Shown: positions 14,198 through 18,401 of the stretch, piece after piece
Layout: each line of letters starts with the position of its first letter
How positions within the stretch are numbered: the first letter of the stretch is position 1
NCBI GenBank assembly: GCA_018883705.1
Contig: JAHLFQ010000219.1
Coordinates: forward strand, 1-18,401
Source of the DNA: Candidatus Cellulosilyticum pullistercoris
GTDB lineage: Bacteria; Bacillota; Clostridia; Lachnospirales; Cellulosilyticaceae
DNA length: 18,401 bases
Direction of reading: 5' to 3'
Notes under the pieces: generated by a model
Told to the model about the DNA's origin: nothing
What the model saw: only the letters and a program-made list of their open reading frames with translations
Databases searched by the model: none
Program-made: the position numbers and the translations under genes

Positions 14198-15262
14198 ATG
14201 GCATATATCAAAGCGAAGTGTTCTTCACCTGCTTTTGTACAAGTCCCCTCTTGGTTTATAACTGACTATATGCCAAAGGCACTTGGTGGTTATATAAAAG
14301 TCTATCTTTATTTACTTACTCTTTCTAAAGAGCCTAATGAAAATGGGATTTGTCTAGAAGAAGTTTGCAAAAAACTTGATATGCTTTACTCAGAAGTCCT
14401 ACAGGCACTCAAATATTGGAATCAAGAAAAAGTTCTTACATTCACAGAAAATGCTGATGACGATTTTGAATTAGTATTTGCATCTGAAGCACCTTCACGA
14501 GCAGCAGCTCAAAAGAAGCTTCCCATTAGCAAAACCATTATTCAACAAACTAGACCTGAGTATCGTACTGATGAAATTAACTACTATACGCAAAATAGCC
14601 CTGACGTTACGAAGCTCTTTAAAATTGCTGAACAATATTTAGGAAGACTTCTGACCATCTCTGATCAAAAAATTCTCTTTAGTTTTTATGATTGGCTTCA
14701 TATGCCTTTTGATTTAATAGAATTTTTGATTGAATACTGTACTTCTAACAATCATAGGGCCATGCATTATATCGAAAAAGTAGCTATTAGTTGGGTAGAT
14801 GAAGGTATTATGACGGTAGAACAAGCTAAAGCCAAAACCGTTTCTGACAAACGATATTTCCAAATCTTAAGTGCATTAGGCACTTCTAAAAGTACCTTAA
14901 CGCCTGCCGAAAAAAAATGTATGTCGAAATGGCTAGATACCTATCAGTTCCATTTAGACATCATCTTAGAAGCCTGCCGTAAAACAGTGATGCAAACCAA
15001 TAAACCTAGTCTTAATTATGTAGATTCCATTCTAACAAGCTGGTTTAATGAGAAAGTAAAAACTTTAGATGATATAAAAGCCTTAGACAAGGTTCATGAA
15101 AGCAAAAAACTTTTATCTGAATCTTCCTCAAAAGTACCCCTTTCCTCTGTTCCTAATAAAGTCTCTAAATTTAATAATATGTACTCTCATGATTGGGATT
15201 TTGATGAGATAGAGAAACTAGAAAGAGCCTATATTGAACGTAAATTAAATGGAGGAAATTAA
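14198..15262 (+). CDS. DnaD domain protein (tandem DnaB_2/DnaD domains), probable primosome component
   Basis: Member of the DnaD/DnaB(Bacillus) family, which remodels DNA at origins or stalled forks and helps load the replicative helicase. The 354-residue protein has an N-terminal winged-helix-like part (about 15-110), then two consecutive DnaD C-terminal-type domains (about 135-210 and 220-295). Each ends in a tyrosine-to-tryptophan helix of the type known in this family: YIEKVAISW and YVDSILTSW. The tail is polar and low in complexity (LLSESSSKVPLSS), followed by a charged helix. The ATG at 14198 has AAGGAGG upstream. Its last codons (GGA GGA) form the ribosome binding site of the next gene, a DnaC-like ATPase, so the two are coupled. 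Two domains make it resemble Bacillus DnaB more than DnaD, though length and layout leave this open. Confidence 0.88.
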   Translation: MAYIKAKCSSPAFVQVPSWFITDYMPKALGGYIKVYLYLLTLSKEPNENGICLEEVCKKLDMLYSEVLQALKYWNQEKVLTFTENADDDFELVFASEAPSRAAAQKKLPISKTIIQQTRPEYRTDEINYYTQNSPDVTKLFKIAEQYLGRLLTISDQKILFSFYDWLHMPFDLIEFLIEYCTSNNHRAMHYIEKVAISWVDEGIMTVEQAKAKTVSDKRYFQILSALGTSKSTLTPAEKKCMSKWLDTYQFHLDIILEACRKTVMQTNKPSLNYVDSILTSWFNEKVKTLDDIKALDKVHESKKLLSESSSKVPLSSVPNKVSKFNNMYSHDWDFDEIEKLERAYIERKLNGGN

Positions 15263-15263
15263 T

Positions 15264-16262
15264 ATGAATAATAAGGAACTACACTACAAACGCTTATTAC
15301 GTGAATATGATTTAAAACGTTCAAAAGCTTATCAAGAACAAATGAATCGGCAAAATGAAATTTATGATAAAATACCACGAATTAAAGCTATTGATAATGA
15401 ACTCAGTCAAACAGGTATTAAACTTGTACGTAGCATGATGACTTCTCCCCAAGGAGGCTCCCTAGAATCATTTCGTAACCAATCAGATGAGTTAATACGT
15501 ACTAAAAAAATGTTACTTGTAGAAAATGGTTACTCACCCGATTATCTAGAAAATCAGTATGATTGTAATCTATGTAAAGATACAGGCTTTATTGATGCTA
15601 AGCCTTGCTCTTGCTTTAAACAAGGTCTTATTAATATTGCTTATGAACAATCTAATCTCAAACATATTTTAAATAAAGAAAACTTTAATTCCTTTAGTTT
15701 AAAATATTACTCTCAGAAAGCAGATGTTAAAACTGGCCTATCACCTTATGATAATATGCTTAAGATCAAACAAATCTGTGTAGGTCTTATTGAGAAATTT
15801 GACATAGAAAAAGAAAATCTACTCCTTACAGGGCAAACCGGACTGGGCAAAACCTTTCTTTGTAACTGTATTGCTAAGGAACTTCTAGATAGAGGCTATA
15901 CGGTTCTCTACTTTACCGCACCTCAACTTTTCAAACTTTTCGAAGAGTCTCGCTTCCATCGTGAGGATATGCAAGATGAGTCTAAAGATCTACTTAGTAC
16001 ATTATTTAATGTCGATCTACTCATCATTGATGATTTAGGTACTGAATCTATTTCAACAGTTACTATAAGTGATCTATTTAATGTCATTAATTCTCGCTAT
16101 CTTAATCAAACGTCAACGATTATTTCCACCAATCTTCCCTTTGGACAGATGCAAGAGCGTTATTCTGAACGTATTGTATCTCGTATTATCGGGCATTATA
16201 CTTTACTTAAATTCTTTGGTGAGGATATTCGTAAACTCAAGAAATATATGCAGTTTTCTTAA
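15264..16262 (+). CDS. DnaC/DnaI-like AAA+ ATPase, probable helicase loader
   Basis: AAA+ ATPase of the DnaC/DnaI family, likely to load the replicative DNA helicase with its DnaD-type neighbour. The 332-residue protein has an N-terminal helical region, a putative zinc-binding set Cys101, Cys104, Cys115 and Cys117 (CNLC and CSC), Walker A GQTGLGKT (190-197), Walker B LLIIDD (252-257), a sensor-1 STN (288-290), and arginines in SERIVSRIIG (303, 307) as candidate arginine fingers. I use the ATG at 15264, just past the dnaD stop, 8 bases after GGAGG; an ATG at 15249 lies before that site. IstB transposition helpers share the ATPase core, but there is no transposase gene or IS end here, and the zinc-binding N-terminus and DnaD partner favour replication. 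Confidence 0.88.
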   Translation: MNNKELHYKRLLREYDLKRSKAYQEQMNRQNEIYDKIPRIKAIDNELSQTGIKLVRSMMTSPQGGSLESFRNQSDELIRTKKMLLVENGYSPDYLENQYDCNLCKDTGFIDAKPCSCFKQGLINIAYEQSNLKHILNKENFNSFSLKYYSQKADVKTGLSPYDNMLKIKQICVGLIEKFDIEKENLLLTGQTGLGKTFLCNCIAKELLDRGYTVLYFTAPQLFKLFEESRFHREDMQDESKDLLSTLFNVDLLIIDDLGTESISTVTISDLFNVINSRYLNQTSTIISTNLPFGQMQERYSERIVSRIIGHYTLLKFFGEDIRKLKKYMQFS

Positions 16263-16300
16263 ATAAAGAGAAAGAACTCTGGTTCTTTCTCTTTATTTGT
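16262..16300 (+). terminator. Rho-independent terminator after the dnaD-dnaC operon
   Basis: A perfect 16-base inverted repeat: AATAAAGAGAAAGAAC (16262-16277) pairs with GTTCTTTCTCTTTATT (16282-16297) around a TCTG tetraloop. It starts at the last base of the stop codon. The U run after it is short (ATTTGT), with part of it inside the stem. Confidence 0.8.
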
Positions 16301-16390
16301 ACATCATTTTTGCTACTCCTATTAAAGCATAATGTCTATAACATCATGCCTATAAATAGTATGGATATTTTTCAGCTTATCCTAATATAT

Positions 16391-16396
16391 TATACT
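16391..16396 (+). promoter_or_regulatory. Possible -10 element of the MocR-type regulator gene
   Basis: TATACT lies 30 bases before the start codon at 16427; the sequence 17 bases upstream (TTTTTC) is a poor -35. MocR genes are often autoregulated, but I saw no clear repeated operator in 16300-16426. Confidence 0.3.
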
Positions 16397-16426
16397 ATCA
16401 CACATTTTAAACTGCAGGAGGCTCTT

Positions 16427-17788
16427 ATGTTCCATACCGTTAAATTATCTAAATCTGATCCAACGCCTTTATATATTCAACTCGCTTGTGAACTCGCTAA
16501 ACTGATTCAAGCTAATCTTCTCTATGAGGGTATGAAACTTCCTACAATCAGACTTCTTTCTAAACAACTTTCTATTAACCGCGATACCGTGGTTAGTGCC
16601 TATAAATTATTAGAGCAGCAAGGGCTTGTTGAAAGTCATATAGGTAGAGGTACCTATATTACAACTCATGCTACTAAGATGAGTACCCCTATTATGTCTG
16701 CTCCCTCTTCTAAGCCTCGCTTATGTTGTAGTCACCTTAATTTATCCCATGATTTCTATCCCAAAACATTATGTCAAGAACTTACCAATCGAATTATTAC
16801 TGAGGAAGGCTGGGAAGCTTTTGATGATCCTCTTTTCCGTCAGCGGCATGCTTTAAGACAAAGTACCTCTACTTTTCTAGAGACACTTGGACTTAAAGCC
16901 CATTTTGCACAAATGCGTATTATTTCTTCTATGGATAATTTTTTACTAGCCCTTTTTAAACTTTCACCCAAGATAGGGATCTGTGTAGAGCATATTAGAG
17001 ATCTTTCTACCTCTTGCTACCTTCGTTCTATTGGTGCTAAGATTTACGAAATTCCTCTTACTCAGGATGGCATAGATTTAGATATTTTAGAAAAGCATTT
17101 ACGTACAGGGACTATTTCCTATATTTTTGTTTCACCCTACTTACAAAATCCCACAGGAATTTGCTATACCGAACACACTAAACAAAAACTTTTAGAACTA
17201 GCATCTTGCTACGATGCCTATATTGTTGAAGATGGTACCTATTGTGATTTCTTATATAACACAGCTCATTATAAACCACTTTATAATCTATGTACGAATG
17301 GGCGTGTGATTTATCTTTATCACTTTTCTAAAGTTTACTTACCTTATATGAAATATAGTTTTGCCATTTTGCCTTCTACCCTTATTAAGCGCTTTAAAGA
17401 TGATACAGAATGTAGCTTTAATGAACGTTTTTTACACTATTACTTAATCTCAGATGATTTAATCCATATTAGAACTCATATTTATGATACCTGTCAATTA
17501 CGTTATCGAACACTGTTTACTAAGCTTAAAGGATTAGAGAAATTTATAACCTATACCGATTGTTCTGGTGGCTTATCTCTTTGGTGTCATATACCAGAAG
17601 CCACTTATCTTAATTTTTGCCAAGCTTTAGCAACAAAAGGTATTATTATTGCCCCAGGTGAGCTTTTCTCTACTCATTCTATAAAAGGCTACTTCAGGCT
17701 ATCTATAAGTGAACTTTCTATCGAAAAGATTAATGAACTTATCCTTAATCTTAAACAATGTCTTCTCCCTAGTCATCTAGCGCCCTAG
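16427..17788 (+). CDS. MocR/PdxR-type GntR-family transcriptional regulator with aminotransferase-like domain
   Basis: Fusion of a GntR winged helix with a fold-type I aminotransferase domain that senses PLP or an amino compound. The 453-residue protein has the helix-turn-helix at about 10-80 (PLYIQLACELAKLI, LPTIRLLSKQLSINRDTVVSAYKLLEQQGLV) and the aminotransferase-like part from about 110. SPYLQNPTGI, VEDGTY (Asp and Tyr in a D-x-x-Y array), the PLP-lysine motif FSKVYLPYMK and a C-terminal YFRLSIS arginine are all visible, so PLP binding is likely. The arginine seven residues after the lysine in GabR-type proteins is lysine here. AGGAGG lies 5 bases before the ATG at 16427; the frame opens upstream to 16310 without a site. 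No PLP-synthesis or GABA gene is adjacent, so its target is unknown. Confidence 0.88.
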   Translation: MFHTVKLSKSDPTPLYIQLACELAKLIQANLLYEGMKLPTIRLLSKQLSINRDTVVSAYKLLEQQGLVESHIGRGTYITTHATKMSTPIMSAPSSKPRLCCSHLNLSHDFYPKTLCQELTNRIITEEGWEAFDDPLFRQRHALRQSTSTFLETLGLKAHFAQMRIISSMDNFLLALFKLSPKIGICVEHIRDLSTSCYLRSIGAKIYEIPLTQDGIDLDILEKHLRTGTISYIFVSPYLQNPTGICYTEHTKQKLLELASCYDAYIVEDGTYCDFLYNTAHYKPLYNLCTNGRVIYLYHFSKVYLPYMKYSFAILPSTLIKRFKDDTECSFNERFLHYYLISDDLIHIRTHIYDTCQLRYRTLFTKLKGLEKFITYTDCSGGLSLWCHIPEATYLNFCQALATKGIIIAPGELFSTHSIKGYFRLSISELSIEKINELILNLKQCLLPSHLAP

Positions 17789-17820
17789 AGCTATTTCTCT
17801 TGAGCGCTTTCTTTTTTTCT
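17779..17820 (+). terminator. Rho-independent terminator after the MocR-type gene
   Basis: AGCGC (17779-17783) pairs with GCGCT (17804-17808), and AGAG with CTCT inside, with two mismatches and a loop of about 6 bases. TTCTTTTTTTCT follows. The hairpin overlaps the stop codon region. Confidence 0.7.
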
Positions 17821-17879
17821 AAACACATTTCCACTTTAACTTCTCTCTTTTTAATAACTTCATTTAGTGTATATACACA

Positions 17880-18401
17880 CTATACTTGTTCATAATATCT
17901 AAGAATACCCAAATAAATACCTAATGCCATTTGATTTTGGTAAGACTCGCTATTTAACTTTTTCTCCTCTTCAGGATTTGTTAAAAAGCCACACTCTATA
18001 ATCACAGCTGGTATATCTGTTGCTTTTAAAACATAGTAATTGGTATTACTTTTTGCTTCTCTACGATTATCTAAATCCGCAACTTCTTTAATGGATTTTT
18101 GGATGCTTTTCGCTAGAGCTTTTCCTTCTTCTGACTTACTATTATAGAATGTCTGAGCCCCATGTACACTAGGCTGCGTAAAGGAATTTTGATGAATACT
18201 TACTAAAATATCACCGCCCTCAGAAAGCTTCTTTCGTTGCACCATATCCTTACTCTTATGCTTAACGCCATCCATACCATCTACATCATCATCACTAGTA
18301 CGTGTCATAATAACAATGGCTCCTGCCTGTTCTAAATAATTTCTAAGTAGTAAACTTATTTTCAAGTTTAAATCTTTTTCGTCTAGTCCTGTTATACCTG
18401 G
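17880..18401 (-). CDS. cwlD: N-acetylmuramoyl-L-alanine amidase, CwlD-like (N-terminus beyond window edge)
   Basis: Zinc amidase of the Amidase_3 family. CwlD types are exported and cleave the amide bond in spore cortex peptidoglycan as a step to muramic delta-lactam. The frame is open to the right edge: codons up to 18401 give PGITGLDEKDLNL, matching the EKD zinc-ligand region, so the TTG at 18365 is internal and not a start. About 173 residues are present. The zinc histidine SIHQNSF and catalytic Glu in VIIECGFLTNPEE are visible; the first zinc ligand (usually DAGHGG) and any signal peptide lie outside. SIHQNSF and the compact length resemble clostridial CwlD, but other spore or vegetative amidases of this family cannot be excluded. 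It converges on the MocR-type gene. Confidence 0.85.
   Translation of the reverse strand, partial: PGITGLDEKDLNLKISLLLRNYLEQAGAIVIMTRTSDDDVDGMDGVKHKSKDMVQRKKLSEGGDILVSIHQNSFTQPSVHGAQTFYNSKSEEGKALAKSIQKSIKEVADLDNRREAKSNTNYYVLKATDIPAVIIECGFLTNPEEEKKLNSESYQNQMALGIYLGILRYYEQV

Noticed and set aside
15264..16262. DnaC-like ATPase as an IstB transposition helper of an IS21-type element
   Set aside because: No istA gene, terminal repeats or target duplication nearby; the gene is coupled to a DnaD-type gene and has a zinc-binding N-terminus.
16310..16426. 39-codon upstream extension of the MocR-type gene
   Set aside because: It has no ribosome binding site, precedes a good AGGAGG-ATG start, and its residues do not look like the GntR N-terminus.
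17867..17878. Perfect palindrome GTGTATATACAC beside the end of cwlD
   Set aside because: No T run follows in either direction, so it is not a terminator, and it is not in a promoter position for any gene in the window; probably chance in AT-rich DNA.

Overview
The window reads as core chromosome of a low-GC, endospore-forming anaerobe of the Clostridia, with a Lachnospirales-like feel. The grounds are AT-rich DNA, strong AGGAGG-type ribosome binding sites, spore-associated genes (spoVG, cwlD), the anaerobic sulfite reductase genes asrABC, and a paired GlgC/GlgD ADP-glucose pyrophosphorylase. The species cannot be named from the sequence. No tRNA, rRNA, CRISPR array, insertion sequence or phage gene was seen, and no stretch over 300 bases lacks a gene.

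Minus-strand block (1-12456), read from high to low coordinates: purR, glgC, glgD, spoVG, cbiK, asrA, asrB, asrC, glmU, prs, pth, mfd (cut by the left edge). The order purR-spoVG-glmU-prs-pth-mfd is the well-known Firmicute backbone around spoVG. Here it is opened in two places: glgCD lies between purR and spoVG, and cbiK-asrABC between spoVG and glmU. Internal promoters and terminators divide the block into transcription units: purR; glgCD; spoVG (strong sigma-A promoter, hairpin terminator); cbiK; asrABC (own promoter, Crp/Fnr-type operator, leader hairpin, terminator); glmU; prs (promoter, terminator); pth-mfd.

Plus-strand block (12680-17788): murC diverges from purR and ends in a strong terminator. 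It is followed by a two-gene operon of a tandem-domain DnaD protein and a DnaC-like AAA+ ATPase (probable helicase loader pair), then a MocR-type GntR regulator with an aminotransferase-like domain. The right edge holds the 3' part of a convergent cwlD-like N-acetylmuramoyl-L-alanine amidase gene (minus strand).

How the genes fit together: GlmU makes UDP-GlcNAc and MurC adds L-Ala to UDP-MurNAc, both for peptidoglycan; CwlD-type amidases modify spore cortex. Prs makes PRPP, the effector sensed by PurR. AsrABC reduces sulfite to sulfide and needs siroheme, for which the adjacent CbiK-type chelatase could supply metal insertion. GlgC/GlgD start glycogen synthesis. Pth and Mfd serve translation and transcription-coupled repair.

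I found no convincing undescribed system. The best leads are regulatory: a GTGA-N6-TCAC palindrome placed at exactly -41.5 of the predicted asrABC start, a palindrome just downstream of that start, and a shared PurBox-like 10-mer at the purR and prs promoters.
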